Positions 14,807 to 22,903 of a stretch of DNA of 26,885 bases are shown one piece after another. Both the position numbers and the translations under genes were made by a program. Position 1 is the first letter of the stretch. Every line of letters begins with the position of its first letter. The DNA comes from an uncultured Gluconobacter sp. GTDB lineage: Bacteria; Pseudomonadota; Alphaproteobacteria; Acetobacterales; Acetobacteraceae. Location of the stretch: NCBI GenBank assembly GCA_937880175.1, contig CALFLO010000035.1, positions 1-26,885 on the forward strand. The letters are read 5' to 3'. Below the pieces are notes generated by a model. That model had not been told where the DNA came from. It did not search any database and was given only the letters and a program-made list of their open reading frames with translations.

Positions 14807-16031
14807 GACCCAAGGTTTGCAGAAAAGACTGTGCAATATGCTCCGGATCAATGGTGTTCAGACATTCTGCGGATGCAAATTGTCTGGGGCAGCGATCCAT
14901 CCAGAGTTCATTGATCCACCAACATCCCCCGCAGAAAGTAGGGTCGATATTGGTATTGGACGGATAACCAAAATAATCAGACGGTGTCGGGCCAAACACA
15001 ACGACGCTGCGCGTGCCAAGACATGCGGAGAGATGGACCAGACCGCTTTCATTATCCAGATGCAGCATGCTGCCCCGCAACAAAGCTGCAGCTTCCTGCA
15101 ACGTGGTCTGTGAAATCAGGTCCAGATCGACATTCGAGAGGGTGGTGCTGCTGGAAGTGCCGATCTGAATGATCAGAATATCGGGCTTAGCACGCTTTAT
15201 ACTGGCCAGAACGGCATCAAAATGGGGGTAACACTTGGTTGCGCGCTCGCCCTCAACAACAAAGTTGGTGTCGAATCCATTATGAACCGTAATCCAGGGC
15301 TGACCCGCCAGATCAAGTCGCTCCAGAACACTGGTACTGTAGGAGACATCGAGTTGATCGCCCCCATAGGGGATGCCTGCCATATGGTGCAAAAAATCAC
15401 GACGGGAGGCATTGGAATAGACAGCGACGCGCCCCAGACCGTTATCAAGAAAGGGCTGGTTATTAATGTATAAATGCAGGTTCTGCGCCGCATGGTTGAT
15501 ATTCTGAAATATTTTAGGAAAATTGCCCTGCTTTAATACAGAAGACTTGCGGTCCTGCCTCGTTATTTGGACACCCTGACTCAGATGGAACTCGGCATCA
15601 TAAAAAGCATGAAGCCTGCCAAGACGAAGAGCTGTATCGAACTCGGTATTGAGATAACCGGGCACATCAGCAAAAATCCACTGTGCGATCTCAGGATGGG
15701 CACAGAAAACATCAAACAGGAAATCCCCTGCTTCTTTCTGGAGGTCCCGGATAAAACGCGCCATGACCAGAAGGTCACCGACCCCGCCCGTCACGAGCAT
15801 TGCCAGAACAGGTTTACCCTGCCTGTGCGCGGCTATGCGCCGCTGCTTCTTGTCGTTTCTGTAAGTAAGCTGGAAAATATGACGTGAACCGTGAAGATGC
15901 TGTGCGAGCAGAGTGCTTTTTTTAGAGAAAATTTTAAAAATATAGGCAAACGTGAGAGAGAAAGACCCTTTCTCTCTATGAAAGTTGCGTATTTTTTTGA
16001 TTATCCTTTTCAGTCTCGATGAAAATATCAT
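14790..16031 (-). CDS. glycosyltransferase family 9 (heptosyltransferase-like), paralogue A
   Basis: A 413-residue cytoplasmic GT-B enzyme of the ADP-heptose:LPS heptosyltransferase family. After an N-terminal basic stretch of about 70 residues, the glycine loop TGGVGD appears at 81-86, ITVHNGFD mid-protein, HLDNESGLVHLSACLG in the nucleotide-sugar site, and FGPTPSDYFGYP before a cysteine cluster at 367, 370, 381 and 390. It is clearly paralogous to the other GT9 gene here (about 20384-21826) over its length. The ATG at 16029-16031 is set by AGGA seven bases upstream. Last gene of the minus-strand heptose series, 36 bp after the AGE gene. Sugar donor is inferred from context, not shown. Confidence 0.88.
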   Translation of the reverse strand: MIFSSRLKRIIKKIRNFHREKGSFSLTFAYIFKIFSKKSTLLAQHLHGSRHIFQLTYRNDKKQRRIAAHRQGKPVLAMLVTGGVGDLLVMARFIRDLQKEAGDFLFDVFCAHPEIAQWIFADVPGYLNTEFDTALRLGRLHAFYDAEFHLSQGVQITRQDRKSSVLKQGNFPKIFQNINHAAQNLHLYINNQPFLDNGLGRVAVYSNASRRDFLHHMAGIPYGGDQLDVSYSTSVLERLDLAGQPWITVHNGFDTNFVVEGERATKCYPHFDAVLASIKRAKPDILIIQIGTSSSTTLSNVDLDLISQTTLQEAAALLRGSMLHLDNESGLVHLSACLGTRSVVVFGPTPSDYFGYPSNTNIDPTFCGGCWWINELWMDRCPRQFASAECLNTIDPEHIAQSFLQTLGLSPAE

Positions 16032-16044
16032 TCAATATCCTAAT

Positions 16045-16058
16045 TTTCCTTAAGGAAA
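16045..16058. repeat. 14-bp perfect palindrome between the AGE and GT9 genes
   Basis: TTTCCTTAAGGAAA reads identically on both strands and lies in the 36-bp gap, 14 bp before the GT9 start. It could be an mRNA hairpin or protein-binding site, or a chance palindrome. Confidence 0.35.
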
Positions 16059-16067
16059 CTGGACTGT

Positions 16068-17264
16068 TTATAACCGGGACGGTCTGAAGAATTCCCTGAT
16101 AGCACCATAAATATGGTAAAGGGAACTGGCTGGCATATGATCCACAGTCGCTTCACCGGACCCATTACGGCGATCAACCCAGCCGCCCTGAAGTGAATCA
16201 GGAGCATAAGATGCAAAGAAATTGCGCGTTATTGCATTCAACAGGTTGATTTCTACTGCGTTGGAAATGTTTCCTGCTGACGGTTTGTTGCGGCAGGCAA
16301 GGAGACGAATCAGTTCCGTCTGGGGCCAGATGCGCGTACTGGTGTGCGTGACGGTACCGTTATCGGTTATCCCGTCATAGACCACATCATTTGCGATGCC
16401 ATACTGCGTACCCGTGGCAAACAGACGCGTCGCCGAAATGCGCAGGTCTTTATTATGGGCCGCTGCGGGATTCAGGCGGACCGCTTCGCCCAGCAGCCAG
16501 GACCACTCAAACAGATGCCCCGGCTCTACGGCATTGGATCCAAAGGCTTCACAAGGGGTCCAGTCCGGGCCGAAAAACTCCAGCAGCATCCCGGAACGCT
16601 GGCAGATAAGCTTGTCCTGCGCCAGGGTGATCAACTGCTGGGCCTTGTCCATATAGAACTGGTCTGCGGTCACTTCGAAAAGGACCAGATAGGCTTCCAG
16701 CAGATGCATATGGGGGTTCTGCCGCCGGATCTTGTCCGGTGTCGGGACCGCATCGAGAAAACCACCGCTCGGGGCCTGAAAAATGCTTTCTATTTCGGCA
16801 ATGGTAGCATTTACGACCTTCAGGAGCGTCTTATCCCCACTCAGGCGGTAGGCCCAGGCATAGGCGAACAGAATAAAGGCATGCGCATAAAGATCGCGTG
16901 TTGTCTTGGAGGGTCGTCCTTCCGGACCCAGCGCAAAGACCCAGCCGGGCTGGTCATCACTGCGCCAATAACGCTTCTGCACTTCAGACAGACAGGACAG
17001 GGCCTCTTCCGAAGCATCAAAAACACCATCCAGAGACGCGCGGCAAAAGGTCGCAATCTGTCTGGCCTGCACCATCAGGCGCAGGTCCGGCATGGCAATG
17101 GGGGTTGCGTCGAACGTCAGACGCTCATGATACAGGTGTCGGGTACGGTCGTATCCAGCGCAGCTCCACAAGGGGAGTGCTTTTTGCACCATCCAGTCTG
17201 CCCATGGACCGCCTGGTACTGTCTCGGGGAGGACGCCCTGTTTTTGAGCTGTCGCCTGACTCAT
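16068..17264 (-). CDS. AGE-family epimerase/isomerase (N-acylglucosamine 2-epimerase fold)
   Basis: A 398-residue (alpha/alpha)6-barrel enzyme of the AGE family, whose members interconvert aldose/ketose or C2 epimers (N-acetylglucosamine 2-epimerase, mannose isomerase, YihS, cellobiose 2-epimerase). Visible marks are LMVQARQ at 63-69, DLYAHAF at 124-130, NPHMHLLEA at 183-191, EPGHLFEW at 247-254 with candidate catalytic His250, GGWVDR at 360-365, and His384 in SLYHIYG. These two His fit the YihS-like acid/base pair. The ATG at 17262-17264 overlaps the hldE TGA as ATGA and has GGGGG upstream, so an upstream frame starting at 17339 is rejected. Tight coupling to hldE suggests a sugar-supply role, for example mannose or a related aldose; substrate unknown. 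Confidence 0.87.
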   Translation of the reverse strand: MSQATAQKQGVLPETVPGGPWADWMVQKALPLWSCAGYDRTRHLYHERLTFDATPIAMPDLRLMVQARQIATFCRASLDGVFDASEEALSCLSEVQKRYWRSDDQPGWVFALGPEGRPSKTTRDLYAHAFILFAYAWAYRLSGDKTLLKVVNATIAEIESIFQAPSGGFLDAVPTPDKIRRQNPHMHLLEAYLVLFEVTADQFYMDKAQQLITLAQDKLICQRSGMLLEFFGPDWTPCEAFGSNAVEPGHLFEWSWLLGEAVRLNPAAAHNKDLRISATRLFATGTQYGIANDVVYDGITDNGTVTHTSTRIWPQTELIRLLACRNKPSAGNISNAVEINLLNAITRNFFASYAPDSLQGGWVDRRNGSGEATVDHMPASSLYHIYGAIREFFRPSRL

Positions 17265-18730
17265 TTTTCGCCCCCTTTGCTCTTTACGGAGACGTCCTGC
17301 GGTTGGGTCATTTTTTTGACCAGATTGCTGGTGGAACATCCTTCCACCAGGTCGACCAGTTCCACCCGTCCGCCTGCGGCTTTAACCACATCGCCGCCAA
17401 CAACAGCGTCTTCCGTATAGTCTGCGCCCTTAACGAGCACATCGGGTTTCAGCGCTGTAATGAGTTCAAGCGGCGTGTCTTCACCAAAGATCACCACCAT
17501 ATCCACTTCGCGCAGGGCCCCAATCACAATGGCCCGCGCCTGCTCGTTCTGAACAGGGCGCGTCGGTCCCTTGAGTCGCTTTACAGAGGCGTCACTATTG
17601 ATGCCGACAACCAGCTTGTCACCTTTCTGCGCGGCGGCACGCAGAAGCGAAATATGACCAGGATGCAGCAGATCAAAACAGCCATTGGTGAATACGACAG
17701 ACGCGCCATGCTGGTGCCATTTCTGCATCATGCGCCGCGCATGGGACAGGGAGGCAACCATACCCGTATCAGTGATGTCCTCCATCAGCTCATGGCTGAG
17801 TTCGACATTGGAGACAACAGTCGTACCCAGTTTGCTCACCGCAATGGATGCGGCAACGGTCGCAATAACAACGGCTGTATCAATATCCTGGCCGGCTGAC
17901 AGCACGCCGGCAACAGTGGCCAGAACGGTGTCTCCTGCGCCAGAAACGTCATAGACTTCGGACTTGCGCGCCGTTTCGTGGCGGACGTGACCGTTGCGCT
18001 GCCACAGGGTCATGCCCTCTTCCGAACGGGTGACCAGAACGTCCCCGCCAAACTGCTCCGAAGCGACCCGGGCAGCTTTTTCGACCTCGGCATTGCTGCC
18101 TAAGGGAAGACCTGTCGCCAGGATCATTTCCGAACGGTTGGGCGTGACCAGGGACGCACCGCGATAGGCGGAAAAATTCTTGCGCTTGGGGTCAACAATA
18201 ACGGGCACATTCATGGCCCGGGCATGGTCAATCACCTCACGAAGAACTGCGTCAGACAGCACGCCCTTGGCGTAGTCCGAGCAGATCAGGACATCGGCTG
18301 TTTCCAGCGCGGCTTTTGTGGCCACGATCAGACGGTCATTGGTGGCCTGAGAGAAACTGACGACGGTCTCTTCATCAATGCGGACAATCTGCTGCTGCCC
18401 ACTCAGAACCCGGGTTTTGGAAATGGTTGACCATCCGGGTTCCACCACCAGTCCCTGAACATCAATCCCGGACCACTTGCCCAGTGTCTGTCGCAGGATG
18501 TCAGCCTGTTTGTCTTCCCCGACAACGCCAATCAGGTTGACCGAACACCCCAGCGCCGCAGCGTTGACGGCCACATTGGCCGCACCACCCGGCACAACAC
18601 TCTGGCGTGTTTTGAGCAGGACAGGCACCGGTGCCTCGGGAGAAATACGCCCGACCGAACCAAACACATATTTGTCCAGCAGAAGGTCGCCAATAACAAC
18701 GAGACGTCCGAATTCGAAGTTTTCAATCAT
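17261..18730 (-). CDS. hldE: bifunctional heptose-7-phosphate kinase / heptose-1-phosphate adenylyltransferase
   Basis: Carries out two cytoplasmic steps of ADP-heptose synthesis: phosphorylation of D-glycero-D-manno-heptose 7-phosphate at C1, and later adenylyl transfer to the 1-phosphate. The 489 residues hold an N-terminal ribokinase/PfkB domain (about 1-320: GDLLLDKYVFGSVGRISPEAP, and DVSGAGDT with GAGD at 264-267) and a C-terminal nucleotidyltransferase domain (about 345-475: FTNGCFDLLHPGH with HPGH at 356-359, and the late VKGADY). Both halves look intact. The start at 18730 overlaps the gmhB stop as ATGA, and its own TGA overlaps the AGE start in the same way. Confidence 0.97.
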   Translation of the reverse strand: MIENFEFGRLVVIGDLLLDKYVFGSVGRISPEAPVPVLLKTRQSVVPGGAANVAVNAAALGCSVNLIGVVGEDKQADILRQTLGKWSGIDVQGLVVEPGWSTISKTRVLSGQQQIVRIDEETVVSFSQATNDRLIVATKAALETADVLICSDYAKGVLSDAVLREVIDHARAMNVPVIVDPKRKNFSAYRGASLVTPNRSEMILATGLPLGSNAEVEKAARVASEQFGGDVLVTRSEEGMTLWQRNGHVRHETARKSEVYDVSGAGDTVLATVAGVLSAGQDIDTAVVIATVAASIAVSKLGTTVVSNVELSHELMEDITDTGMVASLSHARRMMQKWHQHGASVVFTNGCFDLLHPGHISLLRAAAQKGDKLVVGINSDASVKRLKGPTRPVQNEQARAIVIGALREVDMVVIFGEDTPLELITALKPDVLVKGADYTEDAVVGGDVVKAAGGRVELVDLVEGCSTSNLVKKMTQPQDVSVKSKGGEK

Positions 18731-19278
18731 GAATAATCACACATACTGACGGGAGGTTTGGGGGCAATGTTCATCAAAAAGGAGAAAAGGTTATTCCCAT
18801 TGAATAGATACCCCGGAATACCAGCCGTAGTGGCTGCCTGAATATCTGTTTCACGATCTCCAATTAAAAAGGAACGTGTCAGATCAAGATTCATCTCGCG
18901 TGCAGCGCGCTCGATCATGCCGGGATGAGGTTTGCGCTCGGGGTGGTTCACACGATAACGCTCCACCACCGCATCAGGGTGATACGGGCAGAAGTAAAAG
19001 GCATCTATTCTGGCGCCGCTCAGAGCAAGGCTCCGGGCAATATGCTGGTGGAACAGCCTGACCTGGTCTTCGGTAAAAAGCCCTCGGGCCACGCCGGACT
19101 GGTTGCTGACGACCACCACCCGGTACCCTGCGTCATTAAGGGCCTTGATGGCTTCCGGTGCGCCGGGAATGAAGCTGAAATCTTCAATCCGGTGTGGATA
19201 ACCAACATCAACATTGATTACACCATCCCGGTCCAGAAAAGCCGCAGGCTGCCCGGAGGCTATTATGGTCTCGGTCAT
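18727..19278 (-). CDS. gmhB: D-glycero-beta-D-manno-heptose-1,7-bisphosphate 7-phosphatase
   Basis: A 183-residue HAD-superfamily phosphatase that removes the 7-phosphate from heptose 1,7-bisphosphate between the two HldE reactions. The HAD motif DRDGV lies at 16-20 (nucleophile Asp16, Asp18), VVSNQSGVARG at 57-67, RKPHPGM at 115-121, and GDRETDIQAA at 140-149. The loop CPYHP at 97-101 resembles the E. coli zinc loop, but three of its four ligands are changed (see findings). The ATG at 19276-19278 is chosen because GGAAGGAG lies directly upstream with a four-base spacer; an ATG 24 bp further up would place that site inside the coding region. Its TGA overlaps the hldE start. Confidence 0.93.
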   Translation of the reverse strand: MTETIIASGQPAAFLDRDGVINVDVGYPHRIEDFSFIPGAPEAIKALNDAGYRVVVVSNQSGVARGLFTEDQVRLFHQHIARSLALSGARIDAFYFCPYHPDAVVERYRVNHPERKPHPGMIERAAREMNLDLTRSFLIGDRETDIQAATTAGIPGYLFNGNNLFSFLMNIAPKPPVSMCDYS

Positions 19279-19332
19279 GTTGCTCCTTCCACCGCCACCC
19301 ATAACAACCCGGGCGTACCCCCGCTCTCTGTA

Positions 19333-20337
19333 TCAGCCCTGATAACGCGCATAAAGATCCTGCACATAAGCGGAAACGCCGTGTGCAACATCATTGAAGG
19401 CAACATCACAGCCCGTCGCGCGAAGCAGGCTCATATCGGCCTGCGTAAAACACTGGTACTTGCCACGAAGCTTATCCGGAAAAGCGATGTATTCCAGAAT
19501 GCCCTGCTCCACCATCTCGGCAATGGACAGGGGGGGCAGTCCCTTGAGAGTCCGCACGCTGTTCACAACCGTAGTGGCAATGTCATTGAAAGGCTGGGCC
19601 TTTCCTGTTCCCAGATTGAACACGCCGCTCTGCTCGGGGTGATCAAAGAACCAGAGTTTGACGTTGACGAGGTCATCAACAAAAATGAAGTCGCGCTTCT
19701 GTTCGCCAGGCTTGCAATCGCCATACTCGCCAAACAGTTTGACGCAGCCGCTGCTCATGAACTGGTTGAAGTTGTGGAAGGCAACCGAGGCCATACCGCC
19801 TTTATGCTGCTCGCGAGGCCCATAAACATTGAAATAACGGAAACCCGCAACCTGTGTCTTAAGATCTGGCAGAGCGCGGCGCACAACCTGATCGAACAGC
19901 AGCTTGGAATACCCGTAAACATTCAGGGGCTTTTCGTAAGCCGCTTCTTCCTTGAAGGTCGAAGAAGCGCCATAGGTTGCCGCGCTGGAAGCATAAAGCA
20001 GACGCGCTCCGGTCTGCTGGCAATAGGCAAGCACCTTTTTGCTAACTTCAAAGTTGTTGGCCATCATGTACCGGCCATCCTGCTCCGTCGTGGACGAGCA
20101 GGCACCCTCATGAAAAATGGCTTCGACCTCACCAAAACGTCCTGCCAGCAGGGCGTCATAGAAATCATTCTTATCCAGATAGTCGCTGATTGAAAGGTCA
20201 ACCAGGTTCAACGCCTTATCGCCATAGGTCAGGTTATCGACCGCGATAATATCCGTGAACCCGCGCTTGTTGAGGCCCCGGATGATATTGCTGCCGATAA
20301 ACCCTGCGGCGCCTGTAACGATGATGCGTTTTTTCAT
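19333..20337 (-). CDS. hldD: ADP-L-glycero-D-manno-heptose-6-epimerase, copy 2
   Basis: A 334-residue HldD (RfaD) protein that converts ADP-D-glycero- into ADP-L-glycero-D-manno-heptose, the last step before heptosyl transfer. It matches classical HldD closely: VTGAAGFIGSNI at 7-18, FHEGACSSTTEQDG at 75-88, ASSAATYG at 116-123, Tyr141/Lys145 in YGYSK, YFNVYGPREQHKGGMASVAF with Lys179, and KLRGKYQCFTQAD near the end. The ATG at 20335-20337 gives the family N-terminus; an in-frame ATG 21 bp upstream is possible and neither has a clear ribosome-binding site. It sits 54 bp before gmhB and 46 bp after the GT9 gene. Confidence 0.95.
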   Translation of the reverse strand: MKKRIIVTGAAGFIGSNIIRGLNKRGFTDIIAVDNLTYGDKALNLVDLSISDYLDKNDFYDALLAGRFGEVEAIFHEGACSSTTEQDGRYMMANNFEVSKKVLAYCQQTGARLLYASSAATYGASSTFKEEAAYEKPLNVYGYSKLLFDQVVRRALPDLKTQVAGFRYFNVYGPREQHKGGMASVAFHNFNQFMSSGCVKLFGEYGDCKPGEQKRDFIFVDDLVNVKLWFFDHPEQSGVFNLGTGKAQPFNDIATTVVNSVRTLKGLPPLSIAEMVEQGILEYIAFPDKLRGKYQCFTQADMSLLRATGCDVAFNDVAHGVSAYVQDLYARYQG

Positions 20338-20383
20338 GACAGATAGGACTTCATACAATCAAAGAAGGAAAAACAACGAAGTA

Positions 20384-21826
20384 TCAGGCGGGTACGCCCT
20401 GCTTCACATCGACAGGCGATGTTTCACCAAGAAGACGGACTGCCGCTGCGACAACCTCATCCGGACGGATCGCCTGTGTACAGACCGGGACAGCCAATTC
20501 GAGGGGGCATGCATCCATCCACGTATCTGTTGACCACCAGCAATTACCACACTCATGCGGTCGGATGTTGGCATTCTGTGGGTAGCCGAACCAGTCCACA
20601 TTCGTCGGGCCAAACATAACCACGCTTTTCACGCCGAGTGCGGCCGCCAGATGAACCAGTCCGGTTTCTGCGTCCACATGCACTGCTGCGTGAGCAAGAA
20701 TGGAAGTGGACTCCGAAAAAGAGAGCTTCTTCTTGAGATTGACGTCCACGCCCGGCAAAATCTCACCAACCAGACCACCAATCTGCACAATGGTCATGTC
20801 AGGAAGCGCGCGCTTCAGACCCGCAATAATCTGGGTCCATTTTTCAAGCGGTACAGTCTTCGTAGGGCGCTGCGTTGCAATCTTGAAATTGCCGTCCCAT
20901 CCATCATGCACAGTAATGTACGTCCCGGGCTTGAGACCCAAGGACACTGGGAGAGCAGGATCCACATCTATGTCCTGCTCATCGCCCCCATATTTCAGAC
21001 CCAGCATTTCGTGCAGGTATTTATAGCGCTTCTGACCCGAACGAACAGCGATGTCAGCGAATGCCCCATCCAGAAAGGGATGGTTAACAATATAACGTTC
21101 AATACTCTTGCGCTTTTTTTGCGCAGTGCAAAAAATATTTACAACATCCGGGCAGTAAATCAGAAGTGAACGATAATCTATTTCTTCAGTTATGAAGGTA
21201 ACAAACTGGTTTGCCGTCATGGAAAAAATATAGTATTTTTTCACATTGTGGAATATTTCTGAATCTATACACTTACGAAAGTTTGGAATATTTTTAAAGA
21301 ACTCTTTGGTGATTTGCGGAGACTGGCAGTAGATATCAAAAGATAACGTATTGCCAAGACGTTGTTGCAAATCCCGGACCATGCGAGAGCAGATCAGCGC
21401 ATCGCCAATACCGCCGGAGATATAGATCGCATAAACCTGGAGCTTCCCCAGTCTGCCCTGCTTGATCTGTTCCAGAACACTGAGCGTAAGATGATCAATA
21501 TTCTTCTGAGCCTGAAGCCCCTGAAGACCAGCAACAACATCTGCTGATTTTTTCTTCCCTAGGATCTCAATCGATGCCACGCGAACCAGACGCCGCGCAA
21601 TCCGGGAGAGCATGCTGGGCAGAAAATGCCTACCTCTGAGGCTGCGCAAACGGCGTGCGATACGCCTGAGGCGCGATCCTCCCTGATCGGAGTAACTTTG
21701 CTGGCGTTCTATTTTTACGCGCGACAGATCAGTGTCCAAATTGACACGAGGCTCTGAAGAACGGGGAGAGGCGTCAGGCACGCTACGAAGCTCCAAATCA
21801 GTAAAAATAGTTCTATTGATTTTCAT
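20384..21826 (-). CDS. glycosyltransferase family 9 (heptosyltransferase-like), paralogue B
   Basis: A 480-residue GT-B enzyme of the heptosyltransferase family. It differs from its paralogue by a longer N-terminal extension of about 130 residues, hydrophilic and Arg-rich (RRIARRLRSLRGRH near 54-67), which could bind the membrane surface. The catalytic part starts at the glycine loop SGGIGDALI (137-145), with YITVHDGWDGNF mid-protein, AAVHVDAETGLVHLAAALG, FGPTNVDWFGYP, and the cysteine cluster 426, 429, 440, 449. The start at 21826 has only a weak ribosome-binding site, and much of the extension is AT-rich and could be shorter in reality. Followed by hldD after 46 bp, so probably the promoter-proximal gene of the heptose operon. 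Confidence 0.86.
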   Translation of the reverse strand: MKINRTIFTDLELRSVPDASPRSSEPRVNLDTDLSRVKIERQQSYSDQGGSRLRRIARRLRSLRGRHFLPSMLSRIARRLVRVASIEILGKKKSADVVAGLQGLQAQKNIDHLTLSVLEQIKQGRLGKLQVYAIYISGGIGDALICSRMVRDLQQRLGNTLSFDIYCQSPQITKEFFKNIPNFRKCIDSEIFHNVKKYYIFSMTANQFVTFITEEIDYRSLLIYCPDVVNIFCTAQKKRKSIERYIVNHPFLDGAFADIAVRSGQKRYKYLHEMLGLKYGGDEQDIDVDPALPVSLGLKPGTYITVHDGWDGNFKIATQRPTKTVPLEKWTQIIAGLKRALPDMTIVQIGGLVGEILPGVDVNLKKKLSFSESTSILAHAAVHVDAETGLVHLAAALGVKSVVMFGPTNVDWFGYPQNANIRPHECGNCWWSTDTWMDACPLELAVPVCTQAIRPDEVVAAAVRLLGETSPVDVKQGVPA

Positions 21827-22146
21827 TTACATGAAAATTCTTCACTATGTGAGGGCTTGGTTGAAAATTATTCTGATGTGTTGTCTTTCATCATCAGACT
21901 GTGGACGAAATGAGTCACCTGGCGTATTTGATACTGGATTTCGCCTGTCCTGTATGAACGCTCCTGTCGCTCAAAACAAAACACACTTCTCAAGTTTTGG
22001 ATTTTGAAGCCTCTCAGCCCGAAATCAAAAATCCACGTTCTATTCGGACAGGAACAAGGGTGCTCTCTCTAATGAGAGCCCCTGATCCAATTCTGTGTCT
22101 AACAGGCCCGTTTCCCGCCAGATATCACGAGATAGATGCGTGAGAT
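21827..22146. other. gene-free gap between the ABC-ATPase and GT9 genes, with a hairpin at 22058-22082
   Basis: This 320-bp, rather AT-rich gap has no convincing gene on either strand. On the minus strand, GGGGCTCTC-ATTA-GAGAGAGCACCC (22058-22082) can form a hairpin with a bulge about 65 bases after the ATPase stop. It is followed by TTGTT rather than a full T-run and may be a weak terminator. The promoter of the downstream heptose operon should lie in the remaining 230 bases, but I see no hexamer pair worth naming. Confidence 0.4.
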
Positions 22147-22899
22147 TTATTTCTCGCTTCTTGAAAAATATTGACTCAGGACTTCGGACGTTTCGCCCAG
22201 CATCCTGACTTTTCCATGTTCCAGCCAAAGTATTTTGGTACAGTTTTTTTCCAGAAGCTCACGCGAATGGCTGGCAAGAATAAGAATTTTGGTCTTGTCC
22301 AACAATTGCGCCATGCGCTGATTGGCTTTGTCTTTGAAATTCTCATCTCCGGCCGAGAGCCATTCGTCCATGATGAGAATTTCCGGCTCAATGGAAGTAG
22401 ATGTCGCAAAAGCCAGTCTGATCTGCATGCCAGAAGAATATGTGCGGAATGGCATATCCAGAAAATGCCCAAGTCCGGAAAACTCGGCGATTTCTTCGAT
22501 TTTCTCTTCTATCTGCTTGGGTCGCATGCCCATCATGGCGGCACGAAGCTTGATATTCGAACGCCCGGTCTCTTCATGATTAATACCCAATTGAATATTA
22601 ATCAGAGAAACGCATTTGCCTTCAATCGTGCACTCTCCACTTGTGGGAGTGTAAATACCGGAAAGCACGCGCAGCAAAGTTGTCTTGCCGGCACCGTTGT
22701 GACCAACGAGTCCAATCCGATCACCATCAGCCAGGTTGAGAGAGATATCCTGTAGGCTTTTAATAACGACCAGATTGCCTGCGCGGCTTTCGATTTTGCC
22801 GCCCGTAACCAGATTAAGGACCTTGTTTTTTAACGAGCGATTTTGCGCGTTAAAAATAGGGAATTCCACACCGACATTATTGAGACGAATCAGGGCCAT
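22147..22899 (-). CDS. polysaccharide ABC transporter, ATP-binding subunit (Wzt/KpsT-like)
   Basis: The 250-residue ATPase that powers export of an undecaprenyl-linked O-polysaccharide, capsule or teichoic-acid-like polymer across the inner membrane. Walker A GHNGAGKT is at 66-73, the ABC signature YSSGM at 154-158, Walker B ILIMDE at 174-179 and the H-loop His at 211. ISLNLADGDRIGLVG before Walker A and YTPTSGECTIEGK after it are typical of the Wzt/TagH/KpsT subfamily. There is no C-terminal carbohydrate-binding extension. It starts five bases after the permease stop, so the two are one transcriptional and functional unit. Confidence 0.93.
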   Translation of the reverse strand: MALIRLNNVGVEFPIFNAQNRSLKNKVLNLVTGGKIESRAGNLVVIKSLQDISLNLADGDRIGLVGHNGAGKTTLLRVLSGIYTPTSGECTIEGKCVSLINIQLGINHEETGRSNIKLRAAMMGMRPKQIEEKIEEIAEFSGLGHFLDMPFRTYSSGMQIRLAFATSTSIEPEILIMDEWLSAGDENFKDKANQRMAQLLDKTKILILASHSRELLEKNCTKILWLEHGKVRMLGETSEVLSQYFSRSEK

Positions 22900-22903
22900 A
22901 ACA

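Noticed and set aside
17265..17339. Upstream start for the AGE-family gene
   Set aside because: It would overlap hldE by 79 bp; the ATGA overlap start at 17264 has a ribosome-binding site and gives a normal family N-terminus.
18925..20193. 422-codon plus-strand frame opposite gmhB and hldD
   Set aside because: Runs antisense to two clearly coding genes and crosses their gap without any domain-like pattern.
22040..22228. 62-codon minus-strand frame at the end of the ABC-ATPase gene
   Set aside because: Largely overlaps the ATPase 3' end in another frame and has no family-like features.
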